A stretch of DNA of 64,000 nucleotides from Prevotellaceae bacterium UBA1391 (GTDB taxonomy: Bacteria > Bacteroidota > Bacteroidia > Bacteroidales > Bacteroidaceae). Position numbers and translations under genes: made by a program. This document shows, in pieces, positions 49,045 through 59,142 of the stretch. Numbering within the stretch: the first letter of the stretch is position 1; every line of letters starts with the position of its first letter. The notes under the pieces were generated by a model. It searched no databases, had not been told where the DNA came from, and was given only the letters and a program-made list of their open reading frames with translations. The DNA lies in the NCBI GenBank assembly GCA_002305265.1, contig DBQP01000005.1, forward strand, positions 1 through 64,000, read 5' to 3'.

Positions 49045-52000
49045 TCACACCAGGCCGCGTCCGTGGCAATTCTTGAATTTCTTGCCCGAACCGCAGGGGC
49101 ATGGGTCGTTGCGGCCCACGCGCGGCTCATTGTGGACGATGGGCCGGCGCTCCTGTGCCGCAGCGCCCGTAGGGGCCTGGGCGGCCTGCTGCATGGCCTT
49201 CTGCGTCTCGCTCATCTCGTCGAGGTTGGCTTTGTGCTCCACGGTCTGCGGACGACGCTCGCGAGGCATCTGGGCAGGGGCTTCCTCCACCTGCTCGGGC
49301 TCCTGCACGGGCAGTTGCACGCGCATGAGGACAGAGATGGTGTTGTCGGAGATCTCGTTCACCATGTTGTCGAAGAGCGTCACCGACTCCAGCTTGAAGA
49401 TGAGGAGCGGATCCTTCTGCTCATAGCTTGCATTCTGCACGCTGTGCTGCAGCTCGTCGAGCGCGCGCAGGTTCTCCTTCCAGGCATCGTCGATGGCATG
49501 AAGCAGGATGGCTTTCTCAAACTGCACCATCACGTTGTGCGCCTGCGTATCGTAGGCTTGCTTGAGCGGAACGGAGATCTGATAGACGCGGCGACCGTCG
49601 GTGAGCGGCACGAGAATGTTCTCGTACTGCTGGCCGCGGGTCTCGTAGACGTCCTTGATGACGGGCCATGCCATGCCGGCAAAACGCTCGACACGCTGCT
49701 TGAAGTGTTCCATCACCTTGTCGAAAGCCTGGTCCTCCATCTGCTCACGGCTGAGACTGTCATATTGCTGATGCGTGAAGGGGAACTCCATGGCGAAGAT
49801 GCGGATGAACTGCTCCTTGCAACCTTCGAAGTCATTGCCTGCAATCACCCTGACGACACGGTCCCACACCATATTCGTGATGTCCATGCCGATGCGCTCG
49901 CCCATCAGAGCATGGCGACGGCGCTCATAGATGACCTTGCGCTGCTTGTTCATCACATCGTCGTACTCGAGCAGACGCTTGCGGATGCCGAAGTTGTTTT
50001 CCTCGACCTTCTTCTGCGCACGCTCGATCGACTTGTTGATCATGGAGTGCTCGATCATCTCGCCGTCCTCGAATCCGAGGCGGTCCATGATGCGCGCGAT
50101 GCGGTCGGAAGCGAAAAGACGCATGAGGCGGTCTTCCAAGGAGACGTAGAAGACGGAGCTTCCGGGGTCGCCCTGACGACCGGCACGTCCGCGCAACTGG
50201 CGGTCGACACGACGGCTCTCGTGACGCTCCGTACCGATGATGGCGAGTCCGCCCGCCTCCTTCACTTCCTTCGAGAGCTTGATGTCCGTTCCACGACCGG
50301 CCATGTTGGTCGCAATCGTCACGGCACCCAGCAGGCGCTCCTCCGTATGAGTGGCGCCGCTCTCGTCGGTAATCTCCACAGTGCCGGGCGTGCTCTGGCC
50401 CGCCAGCGCGACGATTTCAGCCTCCTTCTGGTGGAGCTTGGCGTTGAGCACCTGGTGCGGCACCTTCTGCATCGTGAGCATACGGGAGAGCAACTCCGAA
50501 ATCTCGACGCTGGTCGTACCCACCAACACGGGGCGGCCACTGTTGCGCATCTGAATGATTTCCTCGATCACGGCGTTGTATTTCTCGCGCACCGTCTTGT
50601 AGACACGGTCGTTCATGTCCTTGCGCGCAATGGGACGGTTGGTGGGAATCTCCACGACATCCAGCTTGTAGATGTCCCAGAACTCGCCTGCCTCCGTAAT
50701 GGCCGTACCCGTCATACCCGCCAACTTGTGGTAGAGACGGAAGTAGTTCTGCAGCGTGATGGTGGCGAACGTCTGCGTAGCTGCCTCCACCTTCACCCGC
50801 TCCTTGGCCTCGACTGCCTGATGAAGGCCGTCGCTCCAGCGGCGACCGTCCATGATGCGGCCTGTCTGCTCGTCGACAATCTTCACCTCGCCATTCATCA
50901 CGACGTAGTCATCGTCCTTGATGAAGAGCGTGTAGGCCTTGAGCAACTGCTGCATGGTGTGGACGCGATCAGACTTCACGGCATAGTCCTGCATCAACTT
51001 GTCCTTGCGGGCCACGCGCTCCTCATCATCGATGTTGAGGTTGTTGAGCTCCGACAACTGCGCGGCGATGTCAGGAAGGACGAAGAAATCATCATCCTTC
51101 ACGATGTCGGCAATGAGCTGGTTGCCCTTGTCGGTCATGTCCACCGACTTCTGCTTCTCGTCGACGACGAAGAACAAAGGCTCGACGGCTTCGGGCATGC
51201 GGCGGTTGTTGTTCTCCATATAGATGGCTTCGGTCTTCAGCAGACCCGTCTTGATGCCGTCCTCCGAGAGGAATTTGATCAGCGCCTTGCTCTTCGGCAT
51301 GCCCTTGTAGGAACGGTAGAGCGCAAGGAAACCGGCTTCCACCTCCTTGGAGTCGTCGCTGTAGATTTGCTTACGGGCCGTTGCGAGTAACTCGGTCGAG
51401 AGGCGACGCTGCGCCTCCACCAGTTTTTCCACGAACGGACAGTACTCGTCATACATCTGGATTTCTCCCTTCGGCACCGGACCGGAAATGATGAGCGGGG
51501 TACGCGCGTCGTCAATCAAGACGGAGTCAACCTCGTCGACAATCGCATAGTTGTGCATGCGTTGCACCAGTTCCTCCGGCTTCATCGCCATGTTGTCGCG
51601 CAGATAGTCAAAACCGAACTCGTTGTTCGTGCCGAACGTGATGTCTGCCTGATAAGCGCGACGACGATCGTCAGAGTTCGGGCGATGCTTGTCGATGCAG
51701 TCCACGGACAATCCGTGGAACATGTAGAGAGGGCCCATCCACTCCGAGTCACGCTTGGCGAGGTAGTCATTCACGGTCACGACGTGCACGCCGTTGCCAG
51801 TAAGGGCGTTGAGGAAAACCGGCAACGTAGCCACCAGCGTCTTTCCTTCGCCCGTCGCCATCTCGGCGATCTTGCCTTGATGGAGCACGACGCCGCCAAA
51901 GAGCTGAACGTCGTAGTGTATCATTTCCCATACCGTCTCGTTGCCGCCAGCAACCCAATGATTGTGCCAGATCGCCTGGTCGCCGTCGATGTCGACGAAA

Positions 52001-52434
52001 TCATGCGTCAGAGCAAGTTCGCGGTCGAAGTCCGTAGCCGTGACAGCGATGGTCTCGTTCTGCGCGAAGCGGCGCGCCGTGTCCTTCACGATGGCGAAAA
52101 CCGTCGGAAGCGCTTCGGTCAAACCTTCTTCAAACTTCTCCAGCACTTCGCCTTCGAGCTTGTCGACGTGGTCGAACAGGGGCTGTCGCTGGTCAATATC
52201 CGTCTCCTCGATCTTCGCCTTCAGGCTTTCGATTTCAGCGCGAAGCGGCGCCACTGACTCTTGCAGCGCAGCCTTGATTTCGTTGACCTTCACACGAATC
52301 TCGTCGTTCGTGAGCTTTTCTATCTCTGGATACACCGCGAGAACTTGGTCTACAATGGGTTTGATTTCCTTCATGTCGCGCATGGCTTTGTTGCCAAACA
52401 GCGAGCCAAGAAATCCTGTCAATGATAATGCCAT
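49045..52434 (-). CDS. secA: Preprotein translocase ATPase SecA
   Basis: SecA drives protein export through SecYEG. The 1129-residue protein has the Bacteroidetes-type length with extra insertions. It shows the Walker A motif [14 protein letters not shown] (about 187-200), [16 protein letters not shown] (Walker B region), the second nucleotide domain with [12 protein letters not shown] (about 720), and [14 protein letters not shown]. An N-terminal coiled insert (about 55-105) precedes the first nucleotide domain. The C-terminal zinc motif [16 protein letters not shown] is intact after a proline/glutamine-rich linker. Confidence 0.98.
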   Translation of the reverse strand: MALSLTGFLGSLFGNKAMRDMKEIKPIVDQVLAVYPEIEKLTNDEIRVKVNEIKAALQESVAPLRAEIESLKAKIEETDIDQRQPLFDHVDKLEGEVLEKFEEGLTEALPTVFAIVKDTARRFAQNETIAVTATDFDRELALTHDFVDIDGDQAIWHNHWVAGGNETVWEMIHYDVQLFGGVVLHQGKIAEMATGEGKTLVATLPVFLNALTGNGVHVVTVNDYLAKRDSEWMGPLYMFHGLSVDCIDKHRPNSDDRRRAYQADITFGTNNEFGFDYLRDNMAMKPEELVQRMHNYAIVDEVDSVLIDDARTPLIISGPVPKGEIQMYDEYCPFVEKLVEAQRRLSTELLATARKQIYSDDSKEVEAGFLALYRSYKGMPKSKALIKFLSEDGIKTGLLKTEAIYMENNNRRMPEAVEPLFFVVDEKQKSVDMTDKGNQLIADIVKDDDFFVLPDIAAQLSELNNLNIDDEERVARKDKLMQDYAVKSDRVHTMQQLLKAYTLFIKDDDYVVMNGEVKIVDEQTGRIMDGRRWSDGLHQAVEAKERVKVEAATQTFATITLQNYFRLYHKLAGMTGTAITEAGEFWDIYKLDVVEIPTNRPIARKDMNDRVYKTVREKYNAVIEEIIQMRNSGRPVLVGTTSVEISELLSRMLTMQKVPHQVLNAKLHQKEAEIVALAGQSTPGTVEITDESGATHTEERLLGAVTIATNMAGRGTDIKLSKEVKEAGGLAIIGTERHESRRVDRQLRGRAGRQGDPGSSVFYVSLEDRLMRLFASDRIARIMDRLGFEDGEMIEHSMINKSIERAQKKVEENNFGIRKRLLEYDDVMNKQRKVIYERRRHALMGERIGMDITNMVWDRVVRVIAGNDFEGCKEQFIRIFAMEFPFTHQQYDSLSREQMEDQAFDKVMEHFKQRVERFAGMAWPVIKDVYETRGQQYENILVPLTDGRRVYQISVPLKQAYDTQAHNVMVQFEKAILLHAIDDAWKENLRALDELQHSVQNASYEQKDPLLIFKLESVTLFDNMVNEISDNTISVLMRVQLPVQEPEQVEEAPAQMPRERRPQTVEHKANLDEMSETQKAMQQAAQAPTGAAAQERRPIVHNEPRVGRNDPCPCGSGKKFKNCHGRGLV

Positions 52435-52533
52435 ATAATATGTGTTGTGTTTATTTTCTTCTAATGTGTTGTCTTCGACGGTGTGGTGCGCCGCCTAAGA
52501 CTATGTGACGCGTCGTCTCATTTTTCGCCGCCC

Positions 52534-54105
52534 CTACCGTCTGACTTCGGGCAGCGGAGCGGAGGAACAGGCGTTCGGCGCCCGGATGCGCATGAAGCGC
52601 GCCAACGTCGGCGCAATGCAGTCTACGGTCATCGGCGTCGCCACTTTCGTCGCCTGCAGTCCGTAGCCAAAAAAGATGAGCGGGAACTCAAAATAGGAAT
52701 CGCGCACCAGCTGCGAGCGTCCGAGATCCTCATTCACGAGGGTCCATCCCGCATTCACCTGCACCTGGATGTCGCCGGAACATTTGGGATTGTAGCCGTT
52801 GCGAATGCGGCTGATGCCTGGCGTCCATGCTCCTTGTGTCAGCCGGTTCGACGTATAGACGTCTCGCACGCCGGCGTATTGGAAGAGGAAATCCTCTGAA
52901 GTCTCCTGAATTTCAGTCAGGTTCAGCTGCTTCTGCTCGATGAGCTTGTGATTGAGATACAGCTCATTGCCGTAATACGACTCCACATACTGCCCCTGCC
53001 CGTAGATGGCCATGAGGTACATGTTGAGCAGAGCTGCGCAACGATTGATCTTGAACTCGCTCGTCGGGATGCGGAACTTTGCCAAGTCGACATCTTCTTC
53101 GTTCACGTGCCCCGTCGATGTGAGGAACACGAGCACGTGGTCGAGGCCCACCATGCGGTCGAGTTCCTGCAGCAACTTGGCCACAGCGGCATCGAGGCGG
53201 ACATACGTGTCCTGCATTTCGGCCAGATGGGCCTGCATAGCCATTCCGCGCGGCAAACCAGCGGTATAGGTCAGAGCGAGAAAATCGGTGGTCTCGTCTG
53301 CGCCCATCCCAGCCTGCTTCACCACGGAGGAAGCCGCATCGGTCACCACTTCGTTCACCAGTCCCGACGTGCGGAACGTGCGGAAGCGCTGTGCGCCGCT
53401 CAGCACGTGTGCGAACGCCGACTTGGGCAGTGACGGCATGTAGTAGTTATAGGCGGCGACGGCGTCGTTCGTCGGCTTCCACTCCCACTTCTGCACCTGG
53501 CTCACGGAGCGTGACTCGAGGTAGCGGAACCAGGCCGGTGTCTCGCCATAACAGGTAGTTCCTGCCCACGAGCCTGTCTCGTCGTCGATCCATGCCGCCC
53601 AATCGGCCGCATGTCCGGCCGAGAGCACGGCTGTCTCGCGCGAGCCTGCAAGGCTACATACGATGCCGCGCCCCGATGTGGCAAGTTTCAGTTCGTCGCC
53701 AATGGTCGAGGTCAGCAGGTTCTGGGGTGAGGTCCGCTCCCGTGTACCGACGCCCTTCACCTTGAAGTCGTCGACGCAATAGACGGCGCGCATGCTCGCC
53801 CGGTCCATCCAGTCCGTACCCACGATGCCGTGATTGTACGGAACGGTACCGGTGTAGACGGTGGCCACCGCCGACGCCGCATCGACGCCCGCCGAGGGAT
53901 ACTGGGCGTTGGCGTAGACCACGCCCTCTCTCATCAGGCGCTTGAGCCCGTCCTCGCCGTAGAGCGGCGCGAAGGCCTCGAGGAGGTCGGAGCGCAACTG
54001 GTCGACCGTGATGCCCACCACAAGCCGCGGCGTAGAACTCGTGTCCTGCGCCTGCAGCGTCGTGGCCATCGTGGCCATCAGCAGCGTAATCAATGGATGC
54101 AGCAT
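52534..54105 (-). CDS. Alkaline-phosphatase-superfamily protein with degenerate active site
   Basis: The 523-residue exported protein (signal peptide to about AQ, residue 20) has the fold signature RLVVGITVDQLRSDLLEAF (27-45), as in PafA and nucleotide pyrophosphatases, and YTGTVPYNHGI (84-94). However the nucleophile segment reads SAGVDAASAVAT (71-82) instead of a Thr/Ser followed by GH or NH. The second metal motif DxxxH is not found where expected (ALTYTAGLPRG). The D-H-G motif is replaced by LTSTGHV near 327. Only the first aspartate (D35) is clear. It is probably not a standard phosphatase. It follows the DUF4105 gene by 79 bp. Confidence 0.75.
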   Translation of the reverse strand: MLHPLITLLMATMATTLQAQDTSSTPRLVVGITVDQLRSDLLEAFAPLYGEDGLKRLMREGVVYANAQYPSAGVDAASAVATVYTGTVPYNHGIVGTDWMDRASMRAVYCVDDFKVKGVGTRERTSPQNLLTSTIGDELKLATSGRGIVCSLAGSRETAVLSAGHAADWAAWIDDETGSWAGTTCYGETPAWFRYLESRSVSQVQKWEWKPTNDAVAAYNYYMPSLPKSAFAHVLSGAQRFRTFRTSGLVNEVVTDAASSVVKQAGMGADETTDFLALTYTAGLPRGMAMQAHLAEMQDTYVRLDAAVAKLLQELDRMVGLDHVLVFLTSTGHVNEEDVDLAKFRIPTSEFKINRCAALLNMYLMAIYGQGQYVESYYGNELYLNHKLIEQKQLNLTEIQETSEDFLFQYAGVRDVYTSNRLTQGAWTPGISRIRNGYNPKCSGDIQVQVNAGWTLVNEDLGRSQLVRDSYFEFPLIFFGYGLQATKVATPMTVDCIAPTLARFMRIRAPNACSSAPLPEVRR

Positions 54106-54184
54106 CTTCAGAAGCCTTGAATATATCTTTGGAGCCGCGCCGGACAGCGGATGAACGCTCTCCCGCCAGCGGCTTTCTTTCTAT

Positions 54185-55447
54185 TTATTGGGGCGCACCC
54201 CGTCGCAGACGGATGCATCCTCTGAGCAACAAACTCAGTACCAACGGCAACAGCGCTGGCGGGAACCACTGCACAGGAATGACAAATAGTGACAAGATGA
54301 CAAGCAGCCCCGCCACATTCACGCATTGCAGCACGTCCCAGCGTCCCAGTCGCCACAGCGGTCCGCGGCCCTTGCCAGCAAAAAACTCGTTCGGAATCAG
54401 CAGCAGCGCCAGCGGATTCAGCATAATCACCAGCCAGTTGGAGCCCACGGCGGGATGCTCGGAGAAGAAGAAAAGGAACGCCACGAGGAAGCCCGCAATG
54501 CCTTGAACCAGCCAAAGCACGACGTCCAACCAGCACGACAGCCGGCGCCGTTTCCAGTCGACGAGCGTCACAGCCACACTTGCAGCCAGCACGGCCCACA
54601 TCACCTGCATCGGCGATAGCGGAAATCCGGCTGCCGGATCCATGCCGACATCGAGTTTCCACGTGCGGGTCGAGGCCACCAGCCGGCGCCCGTCAGGACG
54701 CACCTCGGCGGTCTCCATGCCAGCCATCAGGCGCTGCGGAATCCAGAAGGTCTGCTCGCCCGACGTCTCGCGGTCGAGTTCGGAGCCCAGAATCAAGTCG
54801 ATGCCGAATCCTGTCCACGGCGCAGACGCCGTAAAGCGGTGCAGCACGTCGCGGTAGGTCATCACCGAGTCGTTCGGAGCCCAGGCCACCGCCTCGTGCC
54901 CCAGGGCCGCCCGCACCACGTCGAGCGCCCGTGTCGTGCAGTTGTCATACAGATAGCTATAGCGGTACATCCGGTTTTCCGGACGGTAGTTCACCTCCAG
55001 CGCGTCCTTCAGCGCCGCCTTCTCCTCCTGGGTCATGGCAAGTGTCTGCTCCCACACCGTGAAGCCGCGGCTCAGATAGCGCCCCATGAACGCGTCCACA
55101 GGCTCCGCCCCGAGCTCATAGTCGGTCTCGCCCTTGAGGAAGCGGTAGATGAAATTCTCGCTGTCGTAGCGGAACATGCCATAGTTGAACACGAGTCCGC
55201 CACGCGGGTCCGCCGCGCGCGCCACGTAGAGGGCCGTATGACCGAACAATGTATACGCCTCCGTTCCGGGCGAGCACGTCAGCAAACTCACCACCAGACT
55301 GTCGTCTGCAAGGTCGCCCGGCCCAGCAGTGCCCTGACCGAGCAGGCTGTTCCGCGGTTCGGCCACCACGCCGCTGCCAACCTCCGTCTGCGCCGAGGCT
55401 GTCAGCAGCACACACATAAGGAGCGCGAACCCTATCTTGAATCTCAT
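54185..55447 (-). CDS. DUF4105-family membrane protein
   Basis: The 420-residue protein has a signal peptide (to about SAQ, residue 20) and a periplasmic DUF4105 domain (about 48-270) with the family blocks LLTCSPGTEAYTLFGHTALYV and YSYLYDNCTTRALDVV, whose cysteine and histidine resemble a papain-like pair. The C-terminal 140 residues form about four membrane helices. The biochemical role of the family is not established to my knowledge. The start at 55447 (MRFKIGFALLMCVLL) is chosen because of the signal peptide and the promoter just upstream. Confidence 0.85.
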   Translation of the reverse strand: MRFKIGFALLMCVLLTASAQTEVGSGVVAEPRNSLLGQGTAGPGDLADDSLVVSLLTCSPGTEAYTLFGHTALYVARAADPRGGLVFNYGMFRYDSENFIYRFLKGETDYELGAEPVDAFMGRYLSRGFTVWEQTLAMTQEEKAALKDALEVNYRPENRMYRYSYLYDNCTTRALDVVRAALGHEAVAWAPNDSVMTYRDVLHRFTASAPWTGFGIDLILGSELDRETSGEQTFWIPQRLMAGMETAEVRPDGRRLVASTRTWKLDVGMDPAAGFPLSPMQVMWAVLAASVAVTLVDWKRRRLSCWLDVVLWLVQGIAGFLVAFLFFFSEHPAVGSNWLVIMLNPLALLLIPNEFFAGKGRGPLWRLGRWDVLQCVNVAGLLVILSLFVIPVQWFPPALLPLVLSLLLRGCIRLRRGAPQ

Positions 55448-55480
55448 TAGCTTCACGTCTTGTAAGCACAAAAATACGTG

Positions 55481-55488
55481 CAAAGATA
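55481..55488 (-). promoter_or_regulatory. -7 box of the DUF4105 gene
   Basis: CAAAGATA on the plus strand reads TATCTTTG on the minus strand, 34 bp before the start codon. No well-placed TTG is seen. Confidence 0.5.
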
Positions 55489-55754
55489 ACAAAAAAAGGC
55501 GAACCCACCGACACAAGCACGCAAAAAGTGGATAAGCGCATGAAAATTAAAGCGAAACCCATCGCCGCCTAAAACGCCGCGAGGCAAGCAAAACCGCAGC
55601 GGGCAGGGCTCGCAACTGAACGACCGTCGGCCTCACTGGACACGGTGACGCACCGAGGGACACAGAGACCATCCGCTGCACCACGTGCGGCCCCCACCGC
55701 CCAAACCGCGGCCGCCTTCCCTCCCCGCCACGACGGATTACCCACTAATGAGTA

Positions 55755-55785
55755 TTGGCAGTACGCCGAAAAGTCCGTACCTTTG
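55755..55785 (+). promoter_or_regulatory. Promoter of feoAB
   Basis: TTG (55755-55757) and TACCTTTG (55778-55785) are 20 bp apart, a full consensus match. The leader would be about 185 nt and include array 12. No Fur box is evident. Confidence 0.75.
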
Positions 55786-55845
55786 CACGTCCAATCAGAC
55801 CTCCCGCTGCTGGCTTTCACCCAACAGGGCAGCCGTTGAAAAAAC

Positions 55846-55911
55846 GAACGCAGTCGAAACGGAAAACGAACGCAGTCGAAACGAAAAACGAACGCAGTCG
55901 TTCCGGCACGC
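55846..55911. repeat. 22-bp tandem array 12 (GAACGCAGTCG family), three units
   Basis: Units at 55846, 55868 and 55890 each begin with a perfect GAACGCAGTCG. Their A-rich halves closely resemble array 10. The array lies in the predicted feoAB leader. Confidence 0.95.
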
Positions 55912-55975
55912 ATGCAAGCGACCTGCGGACGACACCGGCGGGAGACGACAAGGACCAACAACAGCAAAGGAAGAA

Positions 55976-58432
55976 ATGAAACTGAGTGAACTGCAGACTG
56001 GAGCCCGCGGCGTCATCGTGAAAGTACACGGACACGGCGGCTTCCGCAAGCGCATCGTGGAAATGGGATTCATCAAGGGGGAGACCGTGGAGGTGCTGCT
56101 CAACGCACCGTTGCGCGACCCCGTGAAATACAAGCTCATGGACTATGAGGTCAGCCTGCGGCGTGCGGAGGCCGAACTGGTCGAGGTGGTCGGCGAGGAC
56201 GAGGTGAAAGACCTGCTTCCGGAAGAACAGCCGGCCACGACCGACGCATGGCAGACGGAGCCCGCCCGCGACGACTTCTACACGCGCATGCAGCGGCTGG
56301 CCGACGAGCGGCGCCACGAAATCGACGTGTGCTTCGTGGGCAACCCCAACTGCGGCAAGACCTCCATCTTCAACGACGCCAGCGGAGCGCACGAGCGCGT
56401 GGGCAACTACTCCGGCGTGACCGTCGACGCCAAGCGCAGCACGTTCAAGCTCGACGGATATAAATTCAACGTAGTCGACCTGCCGGGCACCTACTCGCTC
56501 ACCACCTACACGCCGGAAGAGCTCTATGTGCGCAAGTACATCATCGAGCAGCACCCCAGCATCCTCATCAACGTGGTGGACGCGTCGAACCTCGAGCGCA
56601 ACCTCTACCTCACGACGCAGCTCATCGACATGGACGTGCCCGTCATCATGGCGCTCAACATGTATGACGAGCTGCGCGCCAGCGGCAACGAGCTCGACAT
56701 CGACCAGCTCGGCCGGATGCTGGGCGTGCCCATCGTGCCCACCGTCGGACGCACGGGAGAAGGCGTAAAGGAACTGTTCCGCGAGATCATCGCCATCCAT
56801 GAGGGCCGGCAAGCTGTGGCCCGGCACATCCACGTGAACCACGGCACCACGCTGGAGAAGCACATCGAGCAGGTGGAGCGCGTGATCCGCGAGAACCCGG
56901 AGCCCCACTTCAACTATTCGGCACGCTTTCTGGCCATCAAGATGCTGGAGAACGACCGCCAGATCACCGAGGTCTGCCGCCAGTTTCCCAACTTCACGGC
57001 CATTCAGGAAGCCTGCCGGCTGAGCCGCGAAAGCGTCAGGAAAGAGCTCGGCGAAGACATTGAGAACACCATCACCGACGCCAAATACGGATTCATCCAG
57101 GGCGCGCTCCGCGAATGCTTCAAGAAGAAGCGGGTCTACACACGACGTCTCACCTACTATCTCGACCAGGTGGTGACGCACCCGGTGCTCGGCTACCCCA
57201 TCTTCCTGCTGCTGATGTACCTCATGTTCTTCTGCACGTTCAACATCGGACAGTATCCCATGGACTGGATCGACGCGGGCGTGGGCTGGCTGGCCGAGCT
57301 CTGTTCGGCCTACCTGCCCAACGGCCCCGTCAAGGATCTGCTGGTGGACGGAATCATCGGCGGCGTGGGCGGAGTCATCGTGTTTCTCCCCAACATCATG
57401 ATACTCTACCTGTTCATCTCCTGGATGGAGGACTCCGGCTACATGGCCCGCACCGCCTTCATCATGGACAAGATCATGCACAAGATGGGGCTGCACGGCA
57501 AGTCGTTCATCCCGATGATCATGGGATTCGGCTGCAACATTCCCGCCATCATGTCGACACGCACCATCGAAGACCGCAAGAGCCGCCTCATCACCATGCT
57601 CATCATCCCGCTCATGTCGTGCTCGGCGCGCCTGCCGGTCTACATCATCATCATCTCGGCCTTCTTCCCGCACAACAGCGCCCTCGTGCTGCTGTCGCTC
57701 TACATCATCGGCATCGTGCTCTCCATCATCCTGGCCCGCATCTTCAGCCGGTTTGTAGTGAAGGGCGAGAGCAGTCCCTTCGTCATGGAGCTGCCACCCT
57801 ATCGCCTGCCGTCCCTGCAGAGCGTGAGCCGCCACGCCTGGGAGAAGGGCCAGCAATACCTCAAGAAGATGGGCACGACCATTCTCGTGGCGTCCATCAT
57901 CGTCTGGGCATTCAGCTACTTCCCGCGCGGCACCGAGGACATGAGCAACGAGCAGCACATGGAGCAAAGCTACATGGGGCAGCTCGGCAAGGCCCTCGAG
58001 CCCATCATCCGGCCCTGCGGCTTCGGCTGGAAAGAAGGCGTGAGCATCCTGGCCGGCGTCGGCGCCAAGGAAATCGTCGCCTCGACGATGGGCGTCCTCT
58101 ACAGCAGCAGCGAAGATGCAGCAACAAGCGGAGGCGCCGACAGCGAAACCCCGGAGGCTGCCGCCGACACCGACGCTGCATCCAGCGCACGCATCTCGCA
58201 CCTCATCGCACGCAACAGCTTCACCACGCTGGAGTCGCCGGCGCAGCGACCGATTGCCGCCTATGCGTTCCTCATCTTCGTCCTGCTCTACATGCCCTGC
58301 ATTCCTGCGTGCGTCAGCATCCGCAACGAGAGCGGAAAGAGGAAGTGGGCCGTCTTCACCATTGCCTACACGACGGGTCTCGCCTGGATTTGCGCCGTCC
58401 TCGTGTTCCAGATTGGCAGCCTGCTGGTATGA
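55976..58432 (+). CDS. feoB: Ferrous iron transporter, FeoA-FeoB fusion
   Basis: The 818-residue protein imports Fe(II) across the inner membrane. Residues 1-75 are a FeoA SH3-like domain (MKLSELQTGARGVIVKVHG). A linker leads to the FeoB G domain with G1 GNPNCGKTS (about 122-130), G3 DLPGTYSL and G4 ALNMYDE (N-x-x-D variant NMYD). A helical spacer follows, then about eight to ten membrane segments with the gate motifs SCSARLPVYI and GAKEIVASTMGVLYS. A hydrophilic insert rich in Ala/Glu/Ser (about 712-745) interrupts the second gate half. FeoA-FeoB fusions are common in Bacteroidetes. Confidence 0.95.
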   Translation: MKLSELQTGARGVIVKVHGHGGFRKRIVEMGFIKGETVEVLLNAPLRDPVKYKLMDYEVSLRRAEAELVEVVGEDEVKDLLPEEQPATTDAWQTEPARDDFYTRMQRLADERRHEIDVCFVGNPNCGKTSIFNDASGAHERVGNYSGVTVDAKRSTFKLDGYKFNVVDLPGTYSLTTYTPEELYVRKYIIEQHPSILINVVDASNLERNLYLTTQLIDMDVPVIMALNMYDELRASGNELDIDQLGRMLGVPIVPTVGRTGEGVKELFREIIAIHEGRQAVARHIHVNHGTTLEKHIEQVERVIRENPEPHFNYSARFLAIKMLENDRQITEVCRQFPNFTAIQEACRLSRESVRKELGEDIENTITDAKYGFIQGALRECFKKKRVYTRRLTYYLDQVVTHPVLGYPIFLLLMYLMFFCTFNIGQYPMDWIDAGVGWLAELCSAYLPNGPVKDLLVDGIIGGVGGVIVFLPNIMILYLFISWMEDSGYMARTAFIMDKIMHKMGLHGKSFIPMIMGFGCNIPAIMSTRTIEDRKSRLITMLIIPLMSCSARLPVYIIIISAFFPHNSALVLLSLYIIGIVLSIILARIFSRFVVKGESSPFVMELPPYRLPSLQSVSRHAWEKGQQYLKKMGTTILVASIIVWAFSYFPRGTEDMSNEQHMEQSYMGQLGKALEPIIRPCGFGWKEGVSILAGVGAKEIVASTMGVLYSSSEDAATSGGADSETPEAAADTDAASSARISHLIARNSFTTLESPAQRPIAAYAFLIFVLLYMPCIPACVSIRNESGKRKWAVFTIAYTTGLAWICAVLVFQIGSLLV

Positions 58433-58688
58433 CCCGACGCGAAGAGTTTGCCTACTCAGCAGCCTATCCCATTTCATTCGGACGCTGACATCCAATTGCT
58501 TCCAACGCACCCCTGCAGCAGGGCAAGCACAGAGCAAGCGCGGTGGACGCGCCATTCCGCCACCCAATCCGCCGCAAGCTGTTGTGGAAAGCGCGCACTG
58601 CCATCGAAAGCTAAGCACCAATCGGACGCTGGCATGGCACACACCAGCGGCAGAAGACTCTCACGCATGATGCGCCCGGCATACATGG

Positions 58689-58732
58689 AAAAGAATACGC
58701 AACGCCTGAAAAAGTGCGCTGCGTTTTCTTTT
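58689..58732 (+). terminator. Terminator of feoAB
   Basis: AAAAGAATACGCAACGC (58689-58705) pairs with 58716-58732 with two mismatches around a 10-nt loop. A run of T follows. It lies about 255 bp after the feoAB stop. Confidence 0.7.
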
Positions 58733-58967
58733 TTCATTTCCGGTCAAGACGCCTTGCAGAAGCTACGCACGCGCCGTCCAGCCCAAGCAAAGTCTTCGAT
58801 TCTGTTTTTCAGTGGTTTCCCCATCGCGTTACAGGCGCACTCAAACAGCGCTGGACAGGCTGCGTGGCCCATTTTCATCGGCTGCGTGGCCTTTGTCCGG
58901 ATGCATCCCGCGGCATCTTCATCCGCCTCTTTCGAGAGTTTTCCTCGCCTCTTTGAAAAAAATTCCG

Positions 58968-58975
58968 TATCTTTG
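58968..58975 (+). promoter_or_regulatory. -7 box of the TonB receptor gene
   Basis: TATCTTTG matches the consensus. The nearest upstream TTTG is only 12 bp away, so the -33 part is unclear. Transcription would start near 58981. Confidence 0.5.
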
Positions 58976-59005
58976 CGCCGCATCTGAAGAAAGACTCCTT
59001 AGAAA

Positions 59006-59046
59006 AGACGCACAAGGAAAACCCGCAATCGTGCGGAACTGCGTCT
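59006..59046 (+). ncRNA. Folded leader element upstream of the TonB receptor gene
   Basis: AGACGCA (59006-59012) pairs perfectly with TGCGTCT (59040-59046). Inside, CCGCA (59023-59027) pairs with TGCGG (59032-59036) around an ATCG loop, leaving a one-sided 10-nt bulge rich in A and a 3-nt bulge. It lies about 25 nt into the predicted mRNA and has no T-tract. It does not contain the cobalamin-riboswitch B12 box. The role is unknown; a small cis-regulatory RNA is possible. Confidence 0.45.
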
Positions 59047-59142
59047 CTAAATATTATGTTCAAAAAACAACAAGTTCAAATCAAGGCTGCAGCCATTCAT
59101 TGGCACCAGTTCAGTCGGAAGGCGGATGCCATATTCGTCTCG

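Larger units (their letters stand above)
55448..55975. other. Divergent intergenic region between the DUF4105 gene and feoAB
   Basis: This 528-bp gap holds the DUF4105 -7 box, the feoAB promoter (55755-55785) and array 12 (55846-55911). The stretch 55500-55750 shows no gene or structure I can support. Confidence 0.6.
58433..59142. other. Intergenic region between feoAB and the TonB receptor gene
   Basis: This 710-bp gap holds a feoAB terminator (58689-58732), a -7 box (58968-58975) and a folded leader element (59006-59046). The stretch 58433-58688 has two copies of a TCGGACGCTGRCAT motif about 142 bp apart but no gene I can support. Confidence 0.55.

Noticed and set aside
54124..54131. TATCTTTG on the plus strand as a promoter
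   Set aside because: It has no -33 TTG at the right distance and would read antisense into the DUF4105 gene.
55817..58642. Long minus-strand open frame opposite feoAB
   Set aside because: It is an antisense shadow rich in His, Asp, Val and Glu, typical of GC-rich genes read backwards.
58976..59142. Cobalamin riboswitch before the TonB receptor gene
   Set aside because: The conserved B12 box and the core GGxAA/CCGGAACTGCC layout are absent; only a short local hairpin is seen.
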